From contig NZ_AQRC01000005.1 in assembly GCF_000737065.1 (NCBI RefSeq), forward strand, positions 176,026 to 240,025: DNA of 64,000 bases. The letters are read 5' to 3'. The translations under genes and the position numbers were made by a program. Below, one piece after another: positions 53,521-61,322 of the stretch. Source of the DNA: Thioclava atlantica. Lineage in GTDB: Bacteria; Pseudomonadota; Alphaproteobacteria; Rhodobacterales; Rhodobacteraceae. Each line of letters begins with the position of its first letter. The first letter of the stretch is position 1. The notes beneath the pieces are model-generated. The model was not told the origin of the DNA. It saw only the letters and a list, made by a program, of their open reading frames with translations, and searched no databases.

Positions 53521-54456
53521 CTACCTCGTTGCAGCCGCGAAACTGAATTCGCTCGCATCGCTCAAATTTTCACGGACATGCTCGACGAAAGCGGCGACCG
53601 TGCGGGAGGTTTCCGCTCCCCGGCTCGTCAGAATGCCCATCTTGAGCAACCGAGGTCCACCCGAGATCGGCACGAAACGCAGCGTGCCACCGTCAGGAGC
53701 TTGGTCCGTGATCGGCCGGATATTGGCGATGGAATAACCGAAGTTATTCGCCACCAGTGAGCGCATCACCGCGATATCACGCGTCCGCTCCACTACGCGC
53801 GGGCGCTGTCCCGTGGCAGCGAAGAGCGAAAGGAAATAGTCGGTGCTGACCGGTAGATCGAGTAGGATCATCGGCAGGTCGACAAGCTCCGAGGGTGCCA
53901 CCTCGCGCAACCCGGCCAGAGGATGATCCTGCGCGAAATGGGCAACGGGCGGCAGGTCGATCAATGGCCGGAAATCGAGATCGGGGGGAATGTCGAGATC
54001 GTAGGTTATCGCCACATCCAACCTGGCATCCCGCAGCTGCTCAAAAATCTCAGATTGATCGCGTTCGAACTGGTGGAAGACGACCTCGGGATAGGTGTCG
54101 ATGAAACTGCGGCGCAGTTTCGGTAGCACGATCTGCGCGAAGGTGATCAGACAGCCCACATGCAGGTCGCCTCGCACTGTGCCGGCCAAGTCGCTCGCCA
54201 GATCGCCGAGCGCCTCCGCCCGTGCGACGGCCTCCCGCGCCCCCTCTAAGAACCGACGCCCCACTTGCGATACGGTCAGGCCATGGGCATGACGCCGATT
54301 GAAGAGCGTCAAGCCGACCTCTGCCTCGAGCTGGCCAATGGCAGCGGAAATCGTGGGCGAAGAGACGTTCAGCTTCTGGGCCGCGAGCGTAATGGAACCA
54401 CAATCGCAGACAGCGATAAAGTATTCGAGCTGGCGGAGCGTGATCCGCAACGGCAT
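53521..54456 (-). CDS. LysR-family transcriptional regulator
   Basis: About 311 residues from ATG 54456, which overlaps the DUF1028 stop by one base; the longer upstream frame is rejected. N-terminal HTH ITLRQLEYFIAVCDCGSITL, AAQKLNVSSPTISAAIGQLE; effector domain from about 90. Cluster-situated regulator, unusual in being embedded in the operon rather than divergent. Candidate operators at 52314 and 56992. Confidence 0.9.
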   Translation of the reverse strand: MPLRITLRQLEYFIAVCDCGSITLAAQKLNVSSPTISAAIGQLEAEVGLTLFNRRHAHGLTVSQVGRRFLEGAREAVARAEALGDLASDLAGTVRGDLHVGCLITFAQIVLPKLRRSFIDTYPEVVFHQFERDQSEIFEQLRDARLDVAITYDLDIPPDLDFRPLIDLPPVAHFAQDHPLAGLREVAPSELVDLPMILLDLPVSTDYFLSLFAATGQRPRVVERTRDIAVMRSLVANNFGYSIANIRPITDQAPDGGTLRFVPISGGPRLLKMGILTSRGAETSRTVAAFVEHVRENLSDASEFSFAAATR

Positions 54457-55133
54457 CAGTCGTCGCCCGGAACGCCATAGGACGGTGCTGCGCCTGGGTT
54501 CAACGCGCGGGTCACGTAATCGTCGGCCTGCGGACGGTAGCGCGCCCAAAGATCGGACAACGCGGTGATCGGACAGCCCTCGTCGAGCCAGTCGACCCGC
54601 AGATCGGCATAGGGCCAGCTTTGCCGGTCCACGATCAACAGCCCCGCGGAATGCACTGGCCCGGCTTCGCCGCCGGCTTTGAGACCCGCCTTCATCGCCG
54701 CGATCAGGCGATCCCCGAAAGGACCGTCCGCCGCTTCGAAGGCCGCCACCATCTTCGCCGGGATACCATTCTCCGCCAGCATGTTGCCGCCTGCGGCGCA
54801 GTCGCGGCCCTCGGCGGAGGCCCATATCCCGAGGGCCTTCGGACCCGAATGAACCGATGTCGCGCCGCGCGCGTCAATTGCGAGAAGCTGGCGATAATCG
54901 GGATGATCGTCGCCGTCGCGTGCCGCGGCCACGGCATCCGCTGCGCCCTCGCCCGCTGCCATCCGGTCCAGCATGATTTTCCCCAGCTCGGGATTGGTCA
55001 CGTTTTGCGACGAGACCGCGCCGACGTCGGCCCGCGCCCGCGCGCAGCGCGCTGCGACCGCCGGTGAAGACGAGGATATTGCAACGCCGAGCTGGCCGCT
55101 TTGCGCACATCTGGCTACTATAGAAAAGGTCAT
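54456..55133 (-). CDS. DUF1028 family protein (putative Ntn-hydrolase)
   Basis: 225 residues: MTFSIVARCAQSGQLGVAIS, VGAVSSQNVTNPELGKIMLD, GNMLAENGIPAKMVAAFEAA and a C-terminal WPYADLRVDWLDE match DUF1028, predicted N-terminal-nucleophile hydrolases of unknown substrate often found with M20 hydrolases and RidA in amide/amino-acid catabolic clusters. The usual N-terminal nucleophile could be Ser4 after processing; not demonstrable. Confidence 0.88.
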   Translation of the reverse strand: MTFSIVARCAQSGQLGVAISSSSPAVAARCARARADVGAVSSQNVTNPELGKIMLDRMAAGEGAADAVAAARDGDDHPDYRQLLAIDARGATSVHSGPKALGIWASAEGRDCAAGGNMLAENGIPAKMVAAFEAADGPFGDRLIAAMKAGLKAGGEAGPVHSAGLLIVDRQSWPYADLRVDWLDEGCPITALSDLWARYRPQADDYVTRALNPGAAPSYGVPGDD

Positions 55134-55162
55134 GCGTGCTCCGTTTCGCTGCAGAAATCGGG

Positions 55163-55576
55163 TCAGTCGGGGATTACGGCTGTTGCGTCAATCTCCACCA
55201 GCCATTCGGGTCGCGCAAGAGCGACCACTACGAGACCAGTGCAAACAGGATGCACACCGCGGATGTATTCGCCCATTGTCCGGTAGACGGCCTCGCGGTG
55301 GCGCACGTCGGTAAGGTAGACGACAAGTTTGGTCAGATGCGCCATCTCGCCTCCTGCCTCTTCGATGAGCTGGCGGATGTTCTGCATGACCTTGTGGGTC
55401 TGCTCGACCGGGTCGTGGCTATCGATATTCTTCGCGGTGTCGAGGTCTTGCGGACACTGCCCTCGTAGGAAGAGCATCTGCCCACGCGCCACGACGGCCT
55501 GCGCGAGATCATTGTCGAGGTTCTGTTCGGGGTAAGTGTCCTTCGTGTTGAAGGCGCGAATTCGGGTATGAGCCAT
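55163..55576 (-). CDS. RidA/YjgF family protein
   Basis: 137 residues. RidA features: QAVVARGQMLFLRGQCPQDL, THKVMQNIRQLIEEAGGEM, HLTKLVVYLTDVRHREAVYR and EWLVEIDATAVIPD. Family members hydrolyse enamine/imine intermediates; in a cluster with two oxygenases and two hydrolases this suggests a reactive nitrogen-containing intermediate. The Arg of the canonical VGNLVFVSGQ...RA.VEI motif is modified (ARPEWLVEI), so activity is unproven. Confidence 0.88.
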   Translation of the reverse strand: MAHTRIRAFNTKDTYPEQNLDNDLAQAVVARGQMLFLRGQCPQDLDTAKNIDSHDPVEQTHKVMQNIRQLIEEAGGEMAHLTKLVVYLTDVRHREAVYRTMGEYIRGVHPVCTGLVVVALARPEWLVEIDATAVIPD

Positions 55577-55594
55577 GATGTTTCCCTGTTCGGA

Positions 55595-56878
55595 TCAAGC
55601 GGGGCGGGAAGCGGCGCGGGCCGCTGCGGGATCGGGACGATAGGCACGGTAGCTGGCCTGGATCTCGATGTGATCTGCGAGGTATTTCGCATCATGCCAG
55701 ACGCCCCAGATGAAGCTGGATCCGCGCCCCGAAAGCCATGGCAGGCCGAGAAAATACACCCCCGGTGCGCGCGACACGCCTCGCTGATGCGCGGGCCGGC
55801 CAGCCTCGTCAAAGGCATCGACCGCCATCCAGCCGTAATCGTTAGCGAAACCGGTCGCCCAAATGATAGTGGAAATGCCAGCCGCGCGAATGTCGAGCGT
55901 CTGCAGCGGATCGGTCACGCAGTCCGGCATCGCGGCAAGCGCCCGGGCCGATGGCTCGGGAGGCAGGTCGAGTCCGTTGCGCGTCACATAGGCGTCTGCC
56001 TCGTCGAGAAGCGCGAGGTAGTTCTCGTCTCCACGGCGGATATTGCGTTCGAGGTCCGCGGCGAAGGAAAGCACGCCATTGGCACAAGTCTCGGTGCGTC
56101 CGAGAAGGGTAATACCTTTTTGGGCAAGCCTGCGGAAATCGACCGTTTGCCCCCCGTTTGCTCCGCTGACTGCGATGGTGACATGCTCGGCGCCCGGCGC
56201 GCTCGCCTGCCGGTCCCACTTCCCGAGCACGCCCAGCCACCAGACGAAGTCGCGGCCACGATAGCTGCGGGGCGGCCGGTCATGCGGTCCCACCGAAAGG
56301 AAGACGCGTCGCCCTGCCCGCATCAACTCATCCGCGATCTGCGCTCCGGAAGATCCTGCGCCAACAACGAGCACCGCCCCCTTCGGCAGCGCATCCGGAT
56401 TTCGGTAATCGCTGGAATGTATCTGGGTAAGCCACTCGGACTCGGGCACAATCGGGGGGATCACTGGTTTCTGGAAGGCACCGGTCGCAACGACGACGGT
56501 TTGCGCCTCGATCACTCCTTCCGACGTGTCCGCGCGATACCCTGGACGCCCCTCCAGCGGCGTGAGCTCCGTCACCTCGACCCCGCTCCGTATCTGACCC
56601 GCAAAGCGTTCGGCATAAGCCTCGAAATACGCGGCCACATCCTCTTTCCCGACGAAGGCGTCCGGAGAGTGGCCCTCGAATTCCATGTTCGGGAAGCGAT
56701 CATGCCAGGCCGGTCCGTTCGCGACGAGCGAGTCCCAACGGCGCGTGCGCCAGGATTCGGCGATGCGCGCCCGCTCGAGGACAATATGTGCGATCCGCCG
56801 TCGCGTCAGATGCTCACTCATGGCGATCCCGGCCTGACCCGCACCAATGACGAGCGTATTGGTGTCTTCAATCTTCAT
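55595..56878 (-). CDS. Flavin-containing monooxygenase, CzcO-like
   Basis: About 427 residues from ATG 56878 (GGGGA upstream; a TTG five codons earlier is rejected). FAD site VIGAGQAGIAMSEHLTRR, second Rossmann NADPH site VLVVGAGSSGAQIADELM, and FMO-type linker ATGAFQKPVIPPIVPES; the end has GVYFLGLPWLSGRGSSFIWG. Oxidises N- or S-containing or ketone substrates. First gene of the FMO-RidA-DUF1028-LysR-M20 run, all within 30 bp of one another. Confidence 0.88.
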   Translation of the reverse strand: MKIEDTNTLVIGAGQAGIAMSEHLTRRRIAHIVLERARIAESWRTRRWDSLVANGPAWHDRFPNMEFEGHSPDAFVGKEDVAAYFEAYAERFAGQIRSGVEVTELTPLEGRPGYRADTSEGVIEAQTVVVATGAFQKPVIPPIVPESEWLTQIHSSDYRNPDALPKGAVLVVGAGSSGAQIADELMRAGRRVFLSVGPHDRPPRSYRGRDFVWWLGVLGKWDRQASAPGAEHVTIAVSGANGGQTVDFRRLAQKGITLLGRTETCANGVLSFAADLERNIRRGDENYLALLDEADAYVTRNGLDLPPEPSARALAAMPDCVTDPLQTLDIRAAGISTIIWATGFANDYGWMAVDAFDEAGRPAHQRGVSRAPGVYFLGLPWLSGRGSSFIWGVWHDAKYLADHIEIQASYRAYRPDPAAARAASRPA

Positions 56879-56991
56879 CAGCGCAGTCCCCAACGGTTTG
56901 TTTCGTTGCCCGAAAGTGGCACGAGGGCCCTCGTCCCTTCTCGGTATAACCGGGGCAGGTTAACTAAAATAACGATTTTCGGTAGCATTGA

Positions 56992-57006
56992 TTAGGACTA
57001 GCCTAA
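56992..57006. promoter_or_regulatory. TTAG-N7-CTAA motif upstream of the FMO operon
   Basis: TTAGGACTAGCCTAA: arms TTAGG/CCTAA, 115 bp before the monooxygenase ATG. Shared with the Rieske promoter. Probable LysR operator. Confidence 0.5.
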
Positions 57007-57205
57007 GTCTTCCACTATTCTCCGTGGAGCATTGGTGATCAGTGAGAGCATCGGATAAACAGAGTAGCCAGTGATAGTCTTCATCGTCGAAAGTTGTCGT
57101 TGGTCAGGTGACCTTGGTCATCACTCGAACTTTCAATCTCGCGCACAGTCCTAGATCCATGTAAAACTAACGTTCCATTTCCAACGCAAATTTCAGAAAC
57201 ATAGT

Positions 57206-58102
57206 TTGACACTCCCTGCCCTCCCTCTACGCGCCCGCCGCCGCGCACTCGGCCACACTCAGGCAGCTGTCGCCTCATCAGCGGGCATCAGCATCCCGGC
57301 GCTACGCAATCTAGAGACCGGCCGCGGTGCGATCGGCTCGCTCGCGCGGGTGTTGCCGGTTCTCGAACTGCGCTGGTCTTGGGTGGACGGTGCAGCTGTC
57401 GGCCCGGCGCTGGCGGAGCGGCGGCGCGCCGCCGGTCTGAGCCAGAGCGCGCTGGCTATCCGGGTCGGGTGCTCGCGGCCGACCATCCATGTTCTAGAAC
57501 GCGATCTGACGGGGCGGATCGAGACGTTGCTACGGGTCTTAGGCGTGCTGGGCCTTCGAACAGCGGTCAGAGAGCTACCGCGTGCCAGCAAGCCCGGGCT
57601 CGTGCCAATGCGGAACGCACCGGAGCGGGATCGCGTGATGACGCCCCCTGCCCTCGCCGCCGCGATCATCGCGCATTTCGCGGACCGAATCTCAGGTCAT
57701 GCGCTAGATCCCGCGCGGGGATTGGGTGCGTTTCATGATCAACTGCCGATGCATCTCGACCGGTTTTGGTGCGAACTGGAAGACGGGCGGGATTTCCTGG
57801 AATGGGACACGCAGGTCGACTGGATCATCACCAACCCGCCCTGGTCGAAGATCCGAGCGTTTACGCAACACGCGATGACGGTGGCCGATCATATCGTCTG
57901 GCTGGTGCCGATCGTGAACATCACGACCAAGGCCCGGCTGCGGGATCTTCGGGACCATGGCTTCGGGATCGCGGAGCTGGTGCTGACCGAAACGCCAAGC
58001 GATTGGCCGCAGAGCGGGTTCCAGCTGGTCGCGGCCTATCTGAAACGCGGCCACGAGGGCGACTGGCGGATCTCGCGGCTGGAAGCGGAGGCTCAGGACT
58101 GA
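57206..58102 (+). CDS. Double helix-turn-helix protein fused to a DNA-methyltransferase-like domain
   Basis: 298 residues, TTG start at 57206 (no ATG fits; weak RBS). Two consecutive XRE-like helix-turn-helix segments: about 8-50 (LRARRRALGHTQAAVASSAG, ISIPALRNLETGRG) and 65-110 (LAERRRAAGLSQSALAIRVG, CSRPTIHVLERD). From about 140 a Rossmann methyltransferase-like part follows: HALDPARGLGAF resembles motif I (DP..G.G.F) and TNPPWSKIRAF is motif IV (NPPW) of adenine-N6 methyltransferases; the end GFQLVAAYLKRGHEGDWRIS is the part duplicated at 50.9 kb. It is too short for a standard target-recognition domain, which the HTHs may replace. I do not recognise a named family. Followed 146 bp later by a ParS/MbcA-type gene. 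Confidence 0.7.
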   Translation: MTLPALPLRARRRALGHTQAAVASSAGISIPALRNLETGRGAIGSLARVLPVLELRWSWVDGAAVGPALAERRRAAGLSQSALAIRVGCSRPTIHVLERDLTGRIETLLRVLGVLGLRTAVRELPRASKPGLVPMRNAPERDRVMTPPALAAAIIAHFADRISGHALDPARGLGAFHDQLPMHLDRFWCELEDGRDFLEWDTQVDWIITNPPWSKIRAFTQHAMTVADHIVWLVPIVNITTKARLRDLRDHGFGIAELVLTETPSDWPQSGFQLVAAYLKRGHEGDWRISRLEAEAQD

Positions 58103-58248
58103 GCGAGCAACGCGCCGCTGTCATCGGCGCTGCAACGGCAAAGATTGCGTGAGGTCGGAGATCGGGCCAGACTGCGGCTCAACAAGACTTGCCAGAAGAC
58201 TGCGCGTTGTTGCTCGCGCACCGCTCCCCCCTACCGAGAGGTCGTCCC

Positions 58249-58626
58249 TTGACCGAGTTCACCGCAGATCAGATGACAGCTGTCGGGCTCGAGGCCTATG
58301 GTCGCATCGCCGCGCAATGGGAACTGTCCGCGAAGGAGGCCGCCGCGCTTGTCGGGTTCTCCGAGGCTGACAGTGCCGGGGCACGCGATCCTCATGAGGT
58401 CATCAGCCTCACCGAAGATCAGACGCTGCGGCTCTCGGCGGTTCTCGGGATCTACAAGGCGCTCGGCACCTATTTCGAGGATCCGATCGCATGTGCCTGG
58501 ATGACCCAGGCCAATACGGGGCCGCTCTTTGCGGGCGCGCGGCCGGTCGATGTCGCGATTGAAGGCGGACTGCCGGCCTTGCTCGAGATCCGGTGCGAGT
58601 GCGAGGGCGTCGCGATGGGGCTCTGA
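58249..58626 (+). CDS. MbcA/ParS/Xre-type (DUF2384) protein, antitoxin-like
   Basis: About 125 residues from TTG 58249 (GAGAGG eight bases upstream); another TTG at 58189 would add 20 residues. N-terminal Xre-like helices (GLEAYGRIAAQWELSAKEAAALVG) and the DUF2384 toxin-binding core (ISLTEDQTLRLSAVLGIYKA, WMTQANTGPLFAGARPVDVA). Normally the antitoxin of a RES-domain NAD-consuming toxin. No RES gene adjoins; the upstream partner is the HTH-methyltransferase gene. Confidence 0.8.
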   Translation: MTEFTADQMTAVGLEAYGRIAAQWELSAKEAAALVGFSEADSAGARDPHEVISLTEDQTLRLSAVLGIYKALGTYFEDPIACAWMTQANTGPLFAGARPVDVAIEGGLPALLEIRCECEGVAMGL

Positions 58627-59045
58627 CCGCCACCCCTCTCAAGCCAACCCGCCCAGCATAGGTTCAGCACACCGATCCCATCCTAGCACATCGCCTCGTC
58701 TGCGGCGCGCCCCCGGGCGGCCGTTTGCATCTCGTCGCGCGCTGGTGCGACGCTTTGGCAAGGATGGCGTGCCATCCGCGCAGTTGGGTCGAGATCCTGC
58801 GTCAGCGGATTTCGACCCGACGGAGCGCCTCCCCGGCGTGAGGGGCAGACGATGGTAGCTTTAGCTACCTACAGTCTGTCGCTGTATCTAGCCCACACCG
58901 GGGCCGTTTTCGAAATAGAATTTCGCAAACGTTATCAGCATCCTAGGTTATCCCCACCTTCGCTTAAAGAGGACCGGATTCCGTTTCGGGTTTTCGCTGG
59001 GCCTGTATAAATGAGCAGCCATGATCGCAATTGAAGAGGTGCGCC
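58627..59045. other. Non-coding region before the relaxase gene; candidate oriT
   Basis: 419 bp without a gene. It has a perfect GGTAGCT-TT-AGCTACC inverted repeat at 58854-58869, immediately followed by TACAG-N7-CTGTA. Transfer origins of Mob/Pre elements lie just upstream of mob and consist of such repeats; I cannot identify a nic consensus. Confidence 0.35.
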
Positions 59046-60530
59046 GTGGCCTACCAGTTCGTCCATATTCAGACTTACAGCCTCAAGCCGACCTTGGTTC
59101 AGAGAACGAAGGATCACTATAACGACCTCAATCAGGTCTTCGGCGAGGCGCTGCGAGACCAGCGATATTCCAGACACATCGCGACGCCCCGCCCGCCTCA
59201 GATCCTGACTGGCTTCGGCTTGATCGCCCCGGCTGAGCTGCGTCGTCTCCATGATGCGCATCGGACCGAGATCCGGGAAACCGTGCGCAAGAAAGGCGGT
59301 GGCAGCTACGAGCGGGGGCTGAAGACGGACGCACCGACGCTCTACACGGAAATCCATTCCCACCCGATCACCTCAGCTGAGTATCTTGGCGGCTCGGAAG
59401 AGATCATCGCCGAGATCGAGACATGGGCCGATCGCCTGCTGAGGGATTTCCGGGCAAGAATGCCTGAAGGCCTCTCCGCCTCGGCGGTGATGCATCTCGA
59501 CGAGAAATATGTCCATATCCACGTCCTCGCCGTCAATTTGACAGATCCGAAACTCAGCGCGAACAAGCTGCATGTGGGCAAGGTCGCAGCCGCAGCATTG
59601 CGCACCGCCCATGGTCCTGCTGAGGCACTCACCTCCCTGCCCCGTCCGGAGCCTCTTTCGCGACCGTTGAAACCTAAGCGCCCGAAGCCGTCGAAGAACC
59701 GTGTGACGCAGGCCCGGCGCATGAGCCTCTATGAGGAGCAGATCGCTGCGTGGCAGGAGCGCTGCGCCGAGATCGAGCGGCAAAACTCCGAGGCTCTCGC
59801 GACTTGGACCTTCGAGAATGACCGTCACATGCACAAGGCGCGCAAAAACAAAACTGAGAAGAACTCTGAAAAGGCGGCCTATGAGGCCGCGATGGCGTCC
59901 TTTCAGGACGACTATTACGAGGCCGTCGGCAAACCCTGTGGCCTGCTGCGCCACGGCCCCCGGAACGCGCGGCTCTCTACGGTGCAATATGCGGAGCGCA
60001 AGGCGCATGCACGCCTTATTGCGAAGGTTGAAGCCGCACAGCGGGAATTGGATCTTTCGAACAAGACAAAAGCGGAAAGGTTGGAGAAAGAGGAAAAGGC
60101 GTTGGGCAAGCAGGTCGATACTTTGAAGGAGAGGTTGCAGCGGATCGAAACGGAGAACGAAAAGCTCGTGCGGCGAAAACAGAAGGTCGACGCGCAAGAA
60201 GACGAGATTGCCGAGCGGGAGAACGCCGCGGAGCTTCGCGAGCAGGTCGCGACGCGGAAGCTTCAGGAGTCGGAGGCCGGTCTCGAGACGATGCGCTACA
60301 TGCTGGACATGGTCGAGGATGGGCGGTTTCTGGAGATGAATGAACCGGATCAGTTCCTCCATCGGGCCCCGAAGTTTCTGCAACAGATCGCAGCGACAGA
60401 GCCTGACGAACGCAGCACTGTCCAGAAGATGGTCATCCGCTTCGCAGGCCTTCTGCAACGCGTCGTCACGGCCATCGGCGGCGGCCCGGATAAGGCGCAG
60501 CCCGAGACCGACAGGGGGCCGGGGCTCTAA
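59046..60530 (+). CDS. Plasmid mobilisation relaxase, Mob/Pre (MobV)-like
   Basis: About 494 residues from GTG 59046 (AGAGGTGCGCC upstream): AYQFVHIQTYSLKP. The relaxase metal motif is VMHLDEKYVHIHVLAVN near residue 150, the HxDExxxHxH signature of Mob_Pre enzymes that nick oriT. Residues about 200-250 are basic (LSRPLKPKRPKPSKNRVTQ) and 330-430 form a long coiled coil. The family Tyr nucleophile is not obvious; an N-terminal His may act. Implies that part of this region is or was mobilisable by conjugation. Confidence 0.8.
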   Translation: MAYQFVHIQTYSLKPTLVQRTKDHYNDLNQVFGEALRDQRYSRHIATPRPPQILTGFGLIAPAELRRLHDAHRTEIRETVRKKGGGSYERGLKTDAPTLYTEIHSHPITSAEYLGGSEEIIAEIETWADRLLRDFRARMPEGLSASAVMHLDEKYVHIHVLAVNLTDPKLSANKLHVGKVAAAALRTAHGPAEALTSLPRPEPLSRPLKPKRPKPSKNRVTQARRMSLYEEQIAAWQERCAEIERQNSEALATWTFENDRHMHKARKNKTEKNSEKAAYEAAMASFQDDYYEAVGKPCGLLRHGPRNARLSTVQYAERKAHARLIAKVEAAQRELDLSNKTKAERLEKEEKALGKQVDTLKERLQRIETENEKLVRRKQKVDAQEDEIAERENAAELREQVATRKLQESEAGLETMRYMLDMVEDGRFLEMNEPDQFLHRAPKFLQQIAATEPDERSTVQKMVIRFAGLLQRVVTAIGGGPDKAQPETDRGPGL

Positions 60531-60817
60531 GCCCTACCCGGCTCGCCGATCACGGCACGTTTGGATGAAACCTTCACAGCGCTTCGCACCCTTGGTCGCG
60601 ACCTGCCGCGCCTCACCAGACCATCGCTTGGAGCTTGCTGGCGGACGCTCTCTGCCACAGACGGCGGGAAACCCAGACCATACGTAGCTGGGCGAGCTCG
60701 TTGAGGTCGATGGTGGACAGAACGATCCTGAACGATCGGTAGAAGAGAAGACGCCGAAGGCCGAAATCTAAGTTGCAGACGGCACAGCTTCCGCTGCGCG
60801 CAACGCGCCCTTTCACG
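60531..60817. other. Intergenic region, no gene seen
   Basis: 287 bp between the relaxase and the ribbon-helix-helix gene. It contains a tandem GAACGATC pair near 60719-60737. No reading frame with recognisable similarity. Confidence 0.35.
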
Positions 60818-60979
60818 TTACTTGGGCAAGTAGCCATTCTCTTTGAGATAGTCCGTCAAAAGCTTCTCAATCAACGATGTGAGCGATCGTTGATCATCCA
60901 CTGCAGCGCGATCCGCTGCATCCTTCAAGGTCGGAGTGATCCGGAGATTAACTTGTTTGGTCTTCGGCTCTCGCGACAT
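60818..60979 (-). CDS. Small ribbon-helix-helix DNA-binding protein
   Basis: About 53 residues from ATG 60979: MSREPKTKQVNLRITPTLKD, then ADRAAVDDQRSLTSLIEKLL. The beta-strand KQVNLRIT followed by two helices is the CopG/Arc ribbon-helix-helix pattern of plasmid regulators. It is divergent from the small gene at 61113 and lies beside a paired GTATATAC palindrome, its probable operator. Confidence 0.75.
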   Translation of the reverse strand: MSREPKTKQVNLRITPTLKDAADRAAVDDQRSLTSLIEKLLTDYLKENGYLPK

Positions 60980-60983
60980 TTTT

Positions 60984-61025
60984 GTATATACATCCTCTTT
61001 ACATTCTAAAATTCGGAGTATATAC
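60984..61025. promoter_or_regulatory. Paired GTATATAC palindromes (probable RHH operator)
   Basis: Two GTATATAC octamers, each its own inverse, at 60984-60991 and 61018-61025, embedded in a larger inverted repeat TTTGTATATAC/GTATATACAAA. The spacer is AT-rich (TTTACATTCTAAAATTCG). Located directly at the start of the RHH gene, as autoregulatory operators of such proteins usually are. Confidence 0.5.
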
Positions 61026-61112
61026 AAATGCTATACGCCGAAACTGGTCCTCGCCAATGGTTGCAACATCGACGAGGACCGCCAATCCCTGATCTTTCGT
61101 GGAGACCAGACA

Positions 61113-61229
61113 ATGACTATTCAAGCCAATACCATTCTCAACGGTGACGTCAAAGCGCCTGAGCGCCACCAGCCTCTGAAGAACGAGCTGTTCGACGAGA
61201 ACGCTTCGTTCATCGTCTCGCTCGCCTGA
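61113..61229 (+). CDS. Small protein of 38 residues, unknown
   Basis: ATG 61113 with GGAGACCAGACA upstream. Reads MTIQANTILNGDVKAPERHQ then PLKNELFDENASFIVSLA. Not recognised. The good ribosome site and its place between the paired operator and the next gene argue that it is translated. Confidence 0.45.
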   Translation: MTIQANTILNGDVKAPERHQPLKNELFDENASFIVSLA

Positions 61230-61322
61230 GCGCCCTTTCCTTCCATCAATGCCCAGTGCGACTGACCTGCCCCATCTCTTGGACGCAGCGCCTGTCTCTA
61301 TGCGCTTAATTCAGAGGCCACC

